The position numbers and the translations under genes are program-made. This document shows positions 43,652 to 53,151 of a stretch of DNA of 64,000 nt, in pieces (the stretch's first letter is position 1; each line of letters opens with the position of its first letter). Source of the DNA: Paraburkholderia phenoliruptrix (GTDB lineage Bacteria > Pseudomonadota > Gammaproteobacteria > Burkholderiales > Burkholderiaceae); the NCBI RefSeq assembly GCF_019511605.1, contig NZ_JAEUAV010000001.1, positions 310,001 to 374,000 of the forward strand, read 5' to 3'. Below the pieces are notes generated by a model. That model was given only the letters and a program-made list of their open reading frames with translations. It had not been told where the DNA came from and ran no database searches.

Positions 43652-44332
43652 ATGAACGACGAGAACCTGATTGCCTGCCACGAGTGCGACGCGCTGTACA
43701 GCAAGCCACGGCTAAGCGGCAAGTCATGCGCGCGCTGCCTGCGCTGCGGCGCGATCCTGTATCGCGGTATGTCGCGCCGGCTCGACGGTATTTGCGCACT
43801 GACGCTCGCGTCGTTGGTCACGTTCGTGATCGCGCTCGGCTCTCCCATTCTCGAGCTGGAAACGGGCGGCATTACCTCGCGCACAAGCCTCTTCGGTGCG
43901 CTCGTCACACTCTGGAACGAGGACATGCAACTGGTCGCGGCCATGGTGTTCTGCTCCACCGTGCTGTTCCCGCTGACCGAACTTGCCGCGCTGCTATACG
44001 TGCTGATCGCGATACGTCATGGCTATGTGCCGCCCGCCTTCAATGGCATCTTGCGCGCAATCCAGTTCGTGCGACCGTGGGGCATGATCGAAGTCTTCAT
44101 GCTCGGCGTGCTCGTCACGATCGTAAAGATGGTGAGCCTCGCACGCGTCGTTCCGGGCGCGGCACTGTTCGCATTTGGCGCGCTCACGCTAATGCTGTTG
44201 CTCGTCGTGATGTTCGATCCGCGCACGCTGTGGGATCTCGCAGACGACATTTCGAATGCCGCGCGCCGCGCAAACGAAGCGCATGCGCCGCCACCCGCCG
44301 CGCATCGCCCTGCCGCGCGCCCCACGGCATAA
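43652..44332 (+). CDS. PqiA-like membrane protein, first half-size copy
   Basis: A 226-residue inner-membrane protein with an N-terminal Cys-rich, zinc-ribbon-like region ('IACHECDALYSKPRLSGKSCARCLRCGA'), then four membrane helices. E. coli PqiA contains two such Cys plus four-helix units in one chain; here the first unit is a separate gene. Its partner is 15 bases downstream, followed by PqiB and PqiC. Together they should link inner and outer membranes for lipid transport. Confidence 0.92.
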   Translation: MNDENLIACHECDALYSKPRLSGKSCARCLRCGAILYRGMSRRLDGICALTLASLVTFVIALGSPILELETGGITSRTSLFGALVTLWNEDMQLVAAMVFCSTVLFPLTELAALLYVLIAIRHGYVPPAFNGILRAIQFVRPWGMIEVFMLGVLVTIVKMVSLARVVPGAALFAFGALTLMLLLVVMFDPRTLWDLADDISNAARRANEAHAPPPAAHRPAARPTA

Positions 44333-44347
44333 ACACGGGCCATCGCG

Positions 44348-45010
44348 ATGAAGACACTCACCGCCTCCCACGCCGGACTGCTCGCGTGCCACGCTTGCGG
44401 GCGCGTCGAGCGACGCAGGGCCGGCCATGCGCGGCAGCACTGCCGGCGCTGCGGTGCCCCGCTGCATCGACGCAATCCGGCCAGCCTTTCGCGCACCTGG
44501 GCATTGCTGCTCGCGGCCGCGATTCTGTATGTGCCGGCCAATCTGCTGCCCGTCATGCACACCGCTTCGCTGGTGGGCTCGGAAGACGACACGATCATCA
44601 GCGGAGTGATCTACTTCTGGACCTCGGGGTCGTGGCCGCTTGCAATCGTCGTGTTCGTTGCGAGCATTCTCGTGCCGATGCTCAAGCTTACGGTGCTCGT
44701 GCTGCTCGCCGCCAGCGCGCAACGCCGCTCAGCCTGGCGCCCGATGGAACGCGTGAAGCTGTACCGGATCGTCGAGCGCATTGGCCGCTGGTCGATGCTC
44801 GATGTGTTCGTCATCACGCTCACTGTCGCGCTGGTGCGCTTCGAATCGCTCGCGGTCATTACCGCAGGACCCGGCGCACTCGCGTTCGGTTGCGTAGTCA
44901 TCCTGACCATGCTGGCTTCGATGCAGTTCGATCCGCGACTGATCTGGGACCACGTCGAGGGCGGCAACCCGCCCACGGCCAGCACCGCCACGGAGCCGCC
45001 TCATGAATAG
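44348..45010 (+). CDS. PqiA-like membrane protein, second half-size copy
   Basis: A 220-residue inner-membrane protein with the same plan as its neighbour: 'LLACHACGRVERRRAGHARQHCRRCGAPLHRR', then four helices including 'ILYVPANLLPVMHTASLVG', the segment typical of the PqiA domain. The stop overlaps the PqiB start by eight bases. The split of PqiA into two polypeptides implies a heterodimer in place of the single two-unit protein of E. coli. Confidence 0.92.
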   Translation: MKTLTASHAGLLACHACGRVERRRAGHARQHCRRCGAPLHRRNPASLSRTWALLLAAAILYVPANLLPVMHTASLVGSEDDTIISGVIYFWTSGSWPLAIVVFVASILVPMLKLTVLVLLAASAQRRSAWRPMERVKLYRIVERIGRWSMLDVFVITLTVALVRFESLAVITAGPGALAFGCVVILTMLASMQFDPRLIWDHVEGGNPPTASTATEPPHE

Positions 45011-46631
45011 CCCGCAAGATCCCGACCCGCGCGCCGAGCTTCCGGACGCGCCCGATCCCGGCATCGAGTCGCGCCGCGGCTGGCTGCCCTCTCTGGTCTG
45101 GGTGGTGCCGCTCATCGCGGCGCTGATCGGCATTGGGCTCGTCGTCAAGTCGATCACCGAACGCGGACCGCAGGTCACCATCAGCTTCAACAACGCGGAA
45201 GGTCTCGAACCCGGCAAGACTCAGGTCAAGTACAAGGAAGTGGTAATAGGCGCGGTCAAGTCGATCACGCTTTCGAAGGATCATTCGCACGTGGAAGTAG
45301 CCGTGCAACTGAGCAAGCAGGCCGAAGACTTCGCGGTGAAAGACACGCGCTTCTGGGTAGTACGCCCGCGCATCGGCGCGAGCGGCGTGAGCGGAATCGG
45401 CACGCTGCTCTCGGGCGCCTATATCGGCGTGGACGCGGGCCGCTCGAAAGAATCGCGCGACACCTTCGTCGGGCTGGAGGCGCCGCCGCCCGTTACCGCC
45501 GACCAGAAGGGCCGCCGCTTCACGCTGCATGGCGATTCGCTCGGCTCCATCGACATCGGCTCGCCGATCTTCTACCGGCGCGTGCAGGTAGGCCAGGTGT
45601 ACGGCCTCTCGCTCGACAAGGACGGCAAGGGCGTGACGATGCAGGTGTTCGTGGCCGCGCCCTACGACCAGTACGTCGGCACCAACTCGCGCTGGTGGCA
45701 TGCGAGCGGCGTCAACGTGCGGCTCGATTCGAGCGGTTTTGTCGTCAACACGCAATCTCTCACGTCGATCCTGGTGGGCGGCCTGTCGTTCCGCGCGCCG
45801 CCCGGCCAGGAGCGCGGACCGCAGGCTGCCGACTACACGAGCTTCCGACTTGCGTCTGACGAAGACGAAGCGATGCGCGCACCGGACGGCCCGCCCCTGC
45901 GCGTCGTGATGAGGTTCAATCAGTCGCTACGCGGCCTCTCGGTGGGCGCCGCCGTCGACTTTCGCGGCATCGTGCTCGGTCAGGTGATCGACATCAGCGT
46001 CGACTATGATCCGCAAACACGCAGCTTCACGATGCCCGTGACGGTCGAGCTGTATCCCGACCGCCTGAAGCGCCGCACACACGGCGCGCCAGCTCCCGAT
46101 CTGGGCTCCGCAGAAAGCCAGCAACTGCTGCGGCATCTCGTCGAGCGTGGTCTGCGTGCACAGTTGCGTACCGGTAATCTGCTGACGGGTCAGCTATACG
46201 TCGCGCTCGACGTTTTTCCGAAAGCCGCGCCTGTCAGCTTCGACGCCACGCGCGACCCGCTCGAGTTGCCGACCATCCCCAACTCGCTCGACGCATTGCA
46301 AACCCAGGTGGCCGACATTGCGAGAAAACTGGAGCGAGTTCCATTCGACCAGATCGGCGCGAACCTGAACAACTCGCTGAAGAACGCCGACAGGCTCTTT
46401 GCGCAGCTCAGTACGGAAGTGATGCCGCAGGCGCGCGACACGCTGGCGGCGGCGCGGCAAACCTTCAGTTCGGCCGAGGCCACACTCAGACAGGATTCGC
46501 CGCTGCAGTCCGACATGCATCAGGCGTTGCAGGAACTGACGCGCACGCTGCAGTCGCTCAATGCACTGGCCGATTATCTGGAGCGTCACCCGGAATCTCT
46601 CGTGCGCGGCAAGACGGGAGACCAGCCATGA
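45003..46631 (+). CDS. pqiB: PqiB-like MCE (MlaD) domain protein
   Basis: A 542-residue protein with one N-terminal membrane anchor ('LPSLVWVVPLIAALIGIGLVV'). Three MCE/MlaD domains follow, each starting with a 'V.I.F..AEGLEPG.T.VKY'-type strand set (around residues 50, 165 and 295). A C-terminal helical region should form the needle. By analogy with E. coli PqiB it would assemble as a hexameric tube that carries phospholipid across the periplasm. It overlaps the second PqiA gene at its start and PqiC (ATGA) at its end. Confidence 0.94.
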   Translation: MNSPQDPDPRAELPDAPDPGIESRRGWLPSLVWVVPLIAALIGIGLVVKSITERGPQVTISFNNAEGLEPGKTQVKYKEVVIGAVKSITLSKDHSHVEVAVQLSKQAEDFAVKDTRFWVVRPRIGASGVSGIGTLLSGAYIGVDAGRSKESRDTFVGLEAPPPVTADQKGRRFTLHGDSLGSIDIGSPIFYRRVQVGQVYGLSLDKDGKGVTMQVFVAAPYDQYVGTNSRWWHASGVNVRLDSSGFVVNTQSLTSILVGGLSFRAPPGQERGPQAADYTSFRLASDEDEAMRAPDGPPLRVVMRFNQSLRGLSVGAAVDFRGIVLGQVIDISVDYDPQTRSFTMPVTVELYPDRLKRRTHGAPAPDLGSAESQQLLRHLVERGLRAQLRTGNLLTGQLYVALDVFPKAAPVSFDATRDPLELPTIPNSLDALQTQVADIARKLERVPFDQIGANLNNSLKNADRLFAQLSTEVMPQARDTLAAARQTFSSAEATLRQDSPLQSDMHQALQELTRTLQSLNALADYLERHPESLVRGKTGDQP

Positions 46632-47326
46632 ACCGTTATGCAAGCCGCCGGACAATGTCAGGCGTGCGCCGTTCGCTCGCTGCGTTGGCTGCGTTCGGCG
46701 TATGGGCGGGATTGACGGGCGTGGCCGCGCTTAGCGCATGCTCGTCGCCGCCAAGCGGTTTCTACACGCTGGTTGGCGGAATGCCGCTCAGCACGAGTCG
46801 CGCCACCGCACCACCGCCCGCGCTACTGATCGACGTGGCTGCTGTCGACGTTCCCGCGCAAATTGCCAGAACGGCCTTTGTCGTGCACACCGGCGCGAAC
46901 CGCGTGAACGTGCTGGAGCAAACGCGTTGGGCCTCGTTGCCCGCCGACGAAATCCGTCAGGCGCTCTCGCAGGAACTCGCGCAGCGTCTCGACACGTTCG
47001 ACGTCGCGCGTTCGCCGCGCCCCGCCGGTGTGCCGGTCTATCGCGTCACCGTGAGCGTGCAGCGCTTCGAATCGTGGCCAGGCTCGCATGCGCTGATCGA
47101 TGCGGTGTGGAGCGTGCGCGCGCTGGCCGACCAGACCGTGGTGACCTGCCGCAGCGTCGTCAGCGAACCGGTAAGCGCGGGCAACACTGCGCTGGTCGTC
47201 GGACACCGCCAGGCGCTTCAGCAAATTTCGGCAAGTCTTGCCGACGTCATCCGCACTCTCGACGCCAAAGCGCGCGCGCCGCGCCTCTCGTCGACGCAAA
47301 GCGCGGCGCCGTGCCCCGCGACCTAG
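46628..47326 (+). CDS. pqiC: PqiC-like outer-membrane lipoprotein
   Basis: A 232-residue lipoprotein with a lipobox 'ALSAC' after a hydrophobic signal, then an ABC-transport auxiliary (PqiC) domain ('[13 protein letters not shown]...[14 protein letters not shown]'). The family docks the PqiB tube at the outer membrane. The ATG overlaps the PqiB stop as ATGA, completing a four-gene pqiA-pqiA-pqiB-pqiC unit. Confidence 0.93.
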   Translation: MNRYASRRTMSGVRRSLAALAAFGVWAGLTGVAALSACSSPPSGFYTLVGGMPLSTSRATAPPPALLIDVAAVDVPAQIARTAFVVHTGANRVNVLEQTRWASLPADEIRQALSQELAQRLDTFDVARSPRPAGVPVYRVTVSVQRFESWPGSHALIDAVWSVRALADQTVVTCRSVVSEPVSAGNTALVVGHRQALQQISASLADVIRTLDAKARAPRLSSTQSAAPCPAT

Positions 47327-47408
47327 GACGTTCAATTACAAATGCCCTTCAGTATTCCGGGAGATGGACGTAAACCAGATGTACGCCTCTTCTGGATACG
47401 GAACTGAA

Positions 47409-49178
47409 ATGGACAACATGAAGGTATCGACCCGCTTGCAGGCCGGGTTCGGACTATTGACGGCGCTCATGCTCGTACTCGCCGCGCTCGCGTTCTATGG
47501 CTTGTCGGCACTCGACAACTGTCTGGACGGCATTGCCCGCGTGAATAACGAAGAAACCCGTCTGGCGAACGAATTGCGCGCGTCGATCCAGGACCGCGCG
47601 ATTGCCATCCGCAACCTTGGGTTGATCACCGATCCGCGCGACGTCGCGGAAGAAGCGGAACGTATAAAGAAGCAGGATCAGATCTATGCGGACGCGTACC
47701 AGAAACTCACGCGGATGTTCGCCGAAGAGCCCAGCACCACCGCAAAAGAGCGCGCGCTGATCGACCAGATCAGGCAGGACGAAGCGGCGGCCATGCCGCC
47801 ATTGCGCCGGGCAATGGAACTGGCACTGGCGCAGAACACGGCGCTCGCAACCCAGGAAATACTGCAGAACGCGCGTCCGCCGCAACGAGTGTGGCTTGCC
47901 CATGCAACGGAACTCGCCGGCTTTGAAGATCAGATGAACAAGGATGCGCAGAAGAGCGCCGCCGCGACCTATTCGACGGTACGCAACATCGTCGCGGTGA
48001 TCGCGGCAATTGCGGTCCTGCTGGGCATTGCGACTGCCACGCTGATCTCGCGCAGCATTCTGCGGCAGTTGGGAGGCGAGCCGCGCGCCGCGCAGGAAAT
48101 GGCCGCACAGATCGCGCAAGGCAACCTCACAGTCCGCGTGCATGTCGCGCCAGGCGACCGGACGAGCTTGATGGCCTCGCTGGAATCGATGCGCGAGAAG
48201 CTGACGGCGATCGTGTCGGGCATCAAGACCTCGGCGGAATCCATTTCCGTGGCCGCGGGCGAGATCGCGCAAGGCAATCAGGATCTCTCGCAACGCACCG
48301 AGGAGCAGGCCGCCTCGCTGCAGGAAACCGCGGCCAGCATGGAAGAGTTGACTTCGACCGTGCGCAACAACACCGACAACGCGCGCCAGGGCAGCACGCT
48401 CGCAGCCGCGGCTTCCTCGACAGCCGCAGCGGGCGGCGACGTGGTCGAGCAGGTTGTGGTAACCATGCGCGACATCTCGTCGAGCTCGGCGAAGGTCACG
48501 GAAATCATTTCGGTGATCGAAGGAATTGCTTTCCAGACCAATATTCTGGCACTCAACGCCGCAGTGGAAGCCGCTCGCGCAGGCGAAGAAGGCCGGGGCT
48601 TTGCAGTAGTGGCCGGCGAAGTGCGCACGCTCGCGCAGCGCAGCGCGACGGCGGCCAAAGAAATCAAGGACCTGATCGAAGCGTCGGCCTCGCATGTGAC
48701 AAGCGGCTCGCAGCTCGTCGAAAACGCCGGCAAGACGATGAGCGAGGTTGTGCGCTCGGTGCAACAGGTGACCGACATCATGGGTGAGATCGCTTCCGCA
48801 TCGTCCGAGCAAACGAGGGGAATCGAGCAGGTGAACGTGGCCGTCACGCAGATGGACGAAGTCACCCAGCAAAACGCGGCGCTCGTCGAGCAGGCCACCG
48901 CCGCCGCGCAGGCCATGGCGGATCAGGCCGAAAACCTGCGCGCCGCAGTGTCCGTTTTCACGGTCGCCGCAGGCGGCCAGGCTGTGCATAGTGTCGCGAG
49001 CACCGCACAGGCAAAGCCGCGCCCCGCCGCCGCGCCGCAGAAAAAAACCGTCCCATTGGCGGCGAAATCGAAGCCGGCGGCCGCGAGCGCGCAACCATTG
49101 CAGCCGGCCGCAGCGCAGCCGCGCAGCAAGGAACGCGAACTGCAAGACGCCGGCGCGGACAGTTGGGAAACCTTCTAG
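47409..49178 (+). CDS. Methyl-accepting chemotaxis protein with WETF tail
   Basis: A 589-residue chemoreceptor. A first membrane helix near the start is followed by a periplasmic four-helix sensor ('[38 protein letters not shown]'). A second helix ('[20 protein letters not shown]'), a HAMP domain and a long cytoplasmic signalling coiled coil follow, with the hairpin tip '[35 protein letters not shown]'. The C terminus ends DSWETF, close to the NWETF pentapeptide that tethers CheR and CheB. I chose the ATG at 47409; Met codons at 47364, 47379 and 47418 are alternatives. It follows the pqi genes and is closed by a strong terminator. Confidence 0.93.
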   Translation: MDNMKVSTRLQAGFGLLTALMLVLAALAFYGLSALDNCLDGIARVNNEETRLANELRASIQDRAIAIRNLGLITDPRDVAEEAERIKKQDQIYADAYQKLTRMFAEEPSTTAKERALIDQIRQDEAAAMPPLRRAMELALAQNTALATQEILQNARPPQRVWLAHATELAGFEDQMNKDAQKSAAATYSTVRNIVAVIAAIAVLLGIATATLISRSILRQLGGEPRAAQEMAAQIAQGNLTVRVHVAPGDRTSLMASLESMREKLTAIVSGIKTSAESISVAAGEIAQGNQDLSQRTEEQAASLQETAASMEELTSTVRNNTDNARQGSTLAAAASSTAAAGGDVVEQVVVTMRDISSSSAKVTEIISVIEGIAFQTNILALNAAVEAARAGEEGRGFAVVAGEVRTLAQRSATAAKEIKDLIEASASHVTSGSQLVENAGKTMSEVVRSVQQVTDIMGEIASASSEQTRGIEQVNVAVTQMDEVTQQNAALVEQATAAAQAMADQAENLRAAVSVFTVAAGGQAVHSVASTAQAKPRPAAAPQKKTVPLAAKSKPAAASAQPLQPAAAQPRSKERELQDAGADSWETF

Positions 49179-49196
49179 ACGATGCCTTTCCATCAG

Positions 49197-49226
49197 AACC
49201 GGCGCTTGCGCGCCGGTTTTTTTTTT
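49197..49226 (+). terminator. Strong Rho-independent terminator after the chemoreceptor gene
   Basis: A perfect 9-bp stem (AACCGGCGC with GCGCCGGTT) encloses a TTGC loop and is followed directly by a run of ten Ts beginning in the stem end. It lies 18 bases after the chemoreceptor stop and is the clearest intrinsic terminator in the window. It closes the co-directional block from 41306. Confidence 0.95.
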
Positions 49227-49347
49227 CGCTGGAGCGATCCTGGCCGGCACTTGCGCCGTGAGAAGTCGTTTTTGCGCGCGTCCGGCCGATGTCTGTCACG
49301 CCTGCACGAGATGGTGTTCGACATCTCTTGTTTAGAAGACGCAGCGG

Positions 49348-50313
49348 CTAACCGCGATACCTTCGAAGCGTTTCTGACGGGAGTTCGCCAAACTGTTCGC
49401 GATACTCCGCGGAGAAGTTGCCTAAATGCCAGAACCCCCACCGCGTCGCAGCTTCCGTTACCGAGGCGGCGCTCTGCAGCTCGCGTTGTACCTTCCCGAG
49501 ACGAATCGCACGGGTGTACAAGAACGGATTCATGCCCAGCGCTTCTTCAAAAGCGTACTGAAGCGTGCGACGGCTGGCTCGAAGCCGAACGCACAGTTCC
49601 GCAACCGTGAGTGGGCAGTCGGGCGACGCCTCCACCAATTCACGGACCGCACGAACAAGCTGCCAGTGCCGTGACGTTCGCGAAGCGCTTTGTGTAAGCA
49701 ACTCTGGTTCAGAATCGAGCACGTCGGCGAGCCCGAAGACAGCGCTTCGCTCGAACGTTTCAGCGATGTTCGCGTCCTTCGTGAGATGCGGCATCCTGGT
49801 GAGGATGTTAAGCATGCTCTCAAGTGCGACACGGAACTCCTGCAACCTGGTAGATGCCACCGGAATGGGTCCCGCTCTCCTCGTAAGTCGGGGGCGGAGC
49901 AAATCAAGGTGTTCCCGCGCGGCACGGTTTGAAATGTTCTCTGGGCAAATTTCCAGGTTCACAACGAGGTGCTGGTCAGGCGACAAAAACTCGAATCCAC
50001 CTTCTCCAGAGAAAACGTGGAGTGCATCGCGATGGCTCGGCTGTCCACATAGTAATGCGTGTCCCTCCAACTGAAAGGGAATGCCAACCGCGATTTCCTT
50101 GGCCGCCACCTCGCCGCGCTGGTAGACCGTTCTATTGAGTCGCTCGATATGCACACGGAAGCCGCCGATGGCTAGCGTGGTGACTGAGCCATCGAACGCG
50201 CCGCGCGAAATTTGACAATAGCTCTGATTCCACGTGTCCAGAAGCGCTGCTTGCTCCTCAACACTGTGGCAAGTCCGCACCGCGACCGGCGTTGTTAGTT
50301 CGCATGTTGACAT
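49348..50313 (-). CDS. AraC family transcriptional regulator (EutR-like)
   Basis: A 321-residue regulator. The C-terminal AraC helix-turn-helix is 'LTVAELCVRLRASRRTLQYAFEEALGMNPFLYTRAIRLGKVQREL...VTEAATRWGFWHLGNFSAEYREQFGELPSETL'. The 'WGFWHLGNFSAEYRE' form is typical of EutR-like members. The ATG at 50313 has GAGG nine bases upstream; an ATG nine bases earlier overlaps that site and is less likely. It is divergent from the SDR gene, which it may regulate. This gene is the left end of a less GC-rich block. Confidence 0.9.
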   Translation of the reverse strand: MSTCELTTPVAVRTCHSVEEQAALLDTWNQSYCQISRGAFDGSVTTLAIGGFRVHIERLNRTVYQRGEVAAKEIAVGIPFQLEGHALLCGQPSHRDALHVFSGEGGFEFLSPDQHLVVNLEICPENISNRAAREHLDLLRPRLTRRAGPIPVASTRLQEFRVALESMLNILTRMPHLTKDANIAETFERSAVFGLADVLDSEPELLTQSASRTSRHWQLVRAVRELVEASPDCPLTVAELCVRLRASRRTLQYAFEEALGMNPFLYTRAIRLGKVQRELQSAASVTEAATRWGFWHLGNFSAEYREQFGELPSETLRRYRG

Positions 50314-50575
50314 TTTTCGCATCCTCGACGAACGCTTCAGCTTTCCCCTCTCCAGTGTAAGGGAAGAAAAAACTAGCGACGAGCCTCCGACGACTGCGCC
50401 TAACCCGCCATAAATTACAAGTTCCTTCCACCTCGGACGCGGGGTTCAGTCTACAAGCCCAGGCATCAAGTTGGTCCTCCAGACGCCAGGCTTGGCGCGA
50501 TTTTGCCAATTTTGGATAGTCTCGGGATTTCGGCGAGCCTACCTTCTCCGAACTCACACGACAAGGAGCGTCCAG

Positions 50576-51391
50576 ATGGCTGAATACAAGGGCTTCGCCG
50601 AGAGTGATACCACCGCAAGCGCAGGTAGAGGACGTCTTGCCGGGAAGATCGCCATCGTCTCCGGCGGCGCAACCGGCGCAGGCGGTGCAGCCTCCCGGTT
50701 GTTTGCGAAGGAAGGAGCGAAAGTCGCGGTAATTGACATCAATCAGTCAGCCGGCGAGCAAGTGGTCGACCAGATTCGCGCTGAAGGGGGAGTTGCCGAA
50801 TTTTTCGCCGCAGACGTCTCAAAGCGCGCTGCAGTGGAAGATGCCGTTGGCAGCGTCGCGTCCCATTTCGGACGAATCGACACGCTCTTTAATCACGCGG
50901 GCAGCATCGTCGTCAAGCCCTTCCTGGAGACGACCGACGACGACTATGACTGGCTCATGGATGTGAATGTCAGAAGCATGTTCATGATGACGAGAGCCGT
51001 GCTTCCTCACATGCTGGCTTCAGGCCGCGGTTCGATCGTCTGCACCGCGTCGATCTCGTCAGTCGCGGCTACTCCGCTGGAGGTGTTGTATTGCACGACG
51101 AAGGGAGCATGCGCGATGTTCGCGCGGGCCATTGCGCTCGAATATCGCGACCGCGGCATCCGTTGCAACGCTGTGAACCCCGGGTTTATCGATACCCCGC
51201 ATGGTCGACGGGAAATCGATGCTCTTGCGAAGTACGGGTTCGACGCTAGCGAAGCGGCTTTAGCTGTCCAGCAGGGCCGGCTATGCGCACCGGAGGAAGT
51301 GGCGCAGGCTGCTCTCTTCCTTGCGAGTGATGATGCGTCTTTCATTAACGGCGCTCACCTGTACGTCGACAACTGCTTCACAGCTGCATAA
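50576..51391 (+). CDS. Short-chain dehydrogenase/reductase
   Basis: A 271-residue classical SDR that oxidises or reduces a hydroxy/keto group with NAD(P). It has the nucleotide-binding motif 'SGGATGAGGAA', D-D in 'FAADVSKR', 'NHAG', the catalytic Ser in 'TASISS' and 'YCTTK' (Tyr-x3-Lys). The D in 'VIDINQ' after the second strand favours NAD over NADP. The ATG at 50576 follows AAGGAG. It precedes an APC permease gene by 107 bases, suggesting uptake and oxidation of the same compound. Confidence 0.93.
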   Translation: MAEYKGFAESDTTASAGRGRLAGKIAIVSGGATGAGGAASRLFAKEGAKVAVIDINQSAGEQVVDQIRAEGGVAEFFAADVSKRAAVEDAVGSVASHFGRIDTLFNHAGSIVVKPFLETTDDDYDWLMDVNVRSMFMMTRAVLPHMLASGRGSIVCTASISSVAATPLEVLYCTTKGACAMFARAIALEYRDRGIRCNAVNPGFIDTPHGRREIDALAKYGFDASEAALAVQQGRLCAPEEVAQAALFLASDDASFINGAHLYVDNCFTAA

Positions 51392-51498
51392 GCGCAGGCC
51401 GGCCGAATTGCGCACACGAAGACATTCCCGGTGCTCGCACATTATGCGAGCAGATAAACAGCGCCCGACATGAGTGAATTCTTTAACAAGGAAGCGTC

Positions 51499-53031
51499 AT
51501 GGACACGAAACGAACTACGCACGCGACGGAATTCGTCGATGACGACGTAAAGCTGCTGCACGAGATGGGCTACGCTCAAGAATTGTCCCGCCGTATGGGG
51601 GCATTTTCTAACTTCGCGGTGTCGTTCTCGTTGATTTGCATTCTCTCCGGGGGCATCACGTCCTTTCAGTTGGGTCTCTCCGCGGCGGGAGGTGCCTCAA
51701 TCGGCCTGGGGTGGCCACTTGGCTCGCTGTTCGCCCTGATTGTCGCCGCGGCGATGGCACAAATCGCTTCGTCGTATCCGACTGCCGGCGGCCTCTATCA
51801 CTGGAGCTCGATTCTCGGGGGCAAGACGTGGGGATGGCTGACGGCATGGCTGAACCTTCTAGGCTTGGTCTTCGTTGTCGCCGCAATCAACTATGGAACC
51901 TATGACCCGTTCTTCAGGACCATCATTGCGCCCATGTTTGGGGTCGCGCCGGAGTCGCTCGGTTGGTGGTCGCAGACCGTTTTTCTCACCGTCATCACTG
52001 CCTCACAAGCATTCTTGAATCATAAAGGCATTCGCATAACCAGTCGAATCACTGACTTGTCCGGATACCTCATCTTTGTCGTAACCATTTTGCTCGTCGT
52101 GTCTTTGCTCGTTTATTCGCCCGTCAAGATCGACCTTTCGCGGCTGTTTACCTTCACAAACTTTACCGGTGTAGACGGTGGTATGTGGCCGAGGCAAACG
52201 ATGGCGATGGCCTTTCTCTCAGGTCTTCTGCTTACGGCATATACGATTACCGGGTTCGATGCATCCGCACACACGTCGGAGGAGACACATGAGGCCTCCC
52301 GAAACGTGCCGCGCGGCATCATAGGCTCGGTCTTCTGGTCCACGACGTTTGGCTACGTGATGGTCTGCACGTTCGTGCTGGTGATGCCCGATGTGGGTGC
52401 TGCCGTAAAGCAGGGAACGGGCTTCTTTCAGGCAATATTAGCGCCGATTCCTGGGCCTTTGCGCTTCGTCATTGAGATCTTGATGTTCTTCATCAACTAC
52501 GTCTGTGGTCTCGCAGCCGTGACCTCGACCTCACGAATGATGTTCGCATTTGCTCGCGATGGCGGGCTGCCTGGCTCCAGGTGGATGCGCAAAGTCAATT
52601 CAGAGCATCGGACCCCGGGCATCGCGATCTGGGTTTCCGCAATCCTCGCGATTGTCGTGACGCTTTATGGCGACGCGTTCTCTGTGTTGAGTGCCGGAAG
52701 CGCCGTTTTCCTTTTCATCTCGTATGCAATGCCGATAGCCGCTGGTATCTTTGCTGAAGGACGTAGCTGGAGCGAAAAGGGGCCTTTCCAGCTTGGCTGG
52801 CTGTCCAAGCCATTTGGCGTGCTGGCCGTGTTCGGAGCGTTAGTGTTAGCTTACGTCGGCATTCAACCGCCGAACGAGAAGGTCATCTACGTCATAGCTG
52901 CGCTACTAGTTCTTCTTCTCGCGGTATGGTACGTGGGCGGTGTACGTAAGAGCTTTGCAGGCCCTCCTGTCGGCGGCCTGTCGAAGGACCGGGAGCGCGC
53001 CCTCGAGACCATCGAAGGTCAGCTCGAGTAA
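51499..53031 (+). CDS. APC superfamily amino acid/amine permease
   Basis: A 510-residue permease with about 12 membrane helices. Residues ~35-75 hold the consensus 'AVSFSLICILSGGITSFQLGLSAAGGASIGLGWPLGSL', with 'ASSYPTAGGLYHWSS' in helix 2-3. It belongs to the amino-acid/choline (ACT) branch of the APC superfamily. 'GFDASAHTSEETHEASRNVPRGI' in the middle is typical of that branch. The substrate is probably an amino acid or amine. It may be co-transcribed with the SDR gene upstream. Confidence 0.92.
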   Translation: MDTKRTTHATEFVDDDVKLLHEMGYAQELSRRMGAFSNFAVSFSLICILSGGITSFQLGLSAAGGASIGLGWPLGSLFALIVAAAMAQIASSYPTAGGLYHWSSILGGKTWGWLTAWLNLLGLVFVVAAINYGTYDPFFRTIIAPMFGVAPESLGWWSQTVFLTVITASQAFLNHKGIRITSRITDLSGYLIFVVTILLVVSLLVYSPVKIDLSRLFTFTNFTGVDGGMWPRQTMAMAFLSGLLLTAYTITGFDASAHTSEETHEASRNVPRGIIGSVFWSTTFGYVMVCTFVLVMPDVGAAVKQGTGFFQAILAPIPGPLRFVIEILMFFINYVCGLAAVTSTSRMMFAFARDGGLPGSRWMRKVNSEHRTPGIAIWVSAILAIVVTLYGDAFSVLSAGSAVFLFISYAMPIAAGIFAEGRSWSEKGPFQLGWLSKPFGVLAVFGALVLAYVGIQPPNEKVIYVIAALLVLLLAVWYVGGVRKSFAGPPVGGLSKDRERALETIEGQLE

Positions 53032-53051
53032 GTTACCAAGGGTACAGAAGC

Positions 53052-53087
53052 GAGCGGCTGGACTGCCATCACAGTATCCAGCCGCTC
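53052..53087. terminator. Hairpin between two convergent transporter genes
   Basis: A perfect 11-bp inverted repeat (GAGCGGCTGGA with TCCAGCCGCTC) with a 14-base loop lies 20 bases after the APC permease stop and 64 bases beyond the convergent MFS stop. No U-tract is present on either strand. The position suggests a bidirectional terminator. Confidence 0.55.
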
Positions 53088-53151
53088 TCCCCTGCCCTAT
53101 CGCGCGTAGCCACTCAGCCACTGCGGACCGCCCGACAATACGGGAGAGCCA

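Noticed and set aside
50314..50575. Possible mobile-element boundary left of the AT-richer block
   Set aside because: No integrase, direct repeats or tRNA end were found, and the composition change is gradual by eye.
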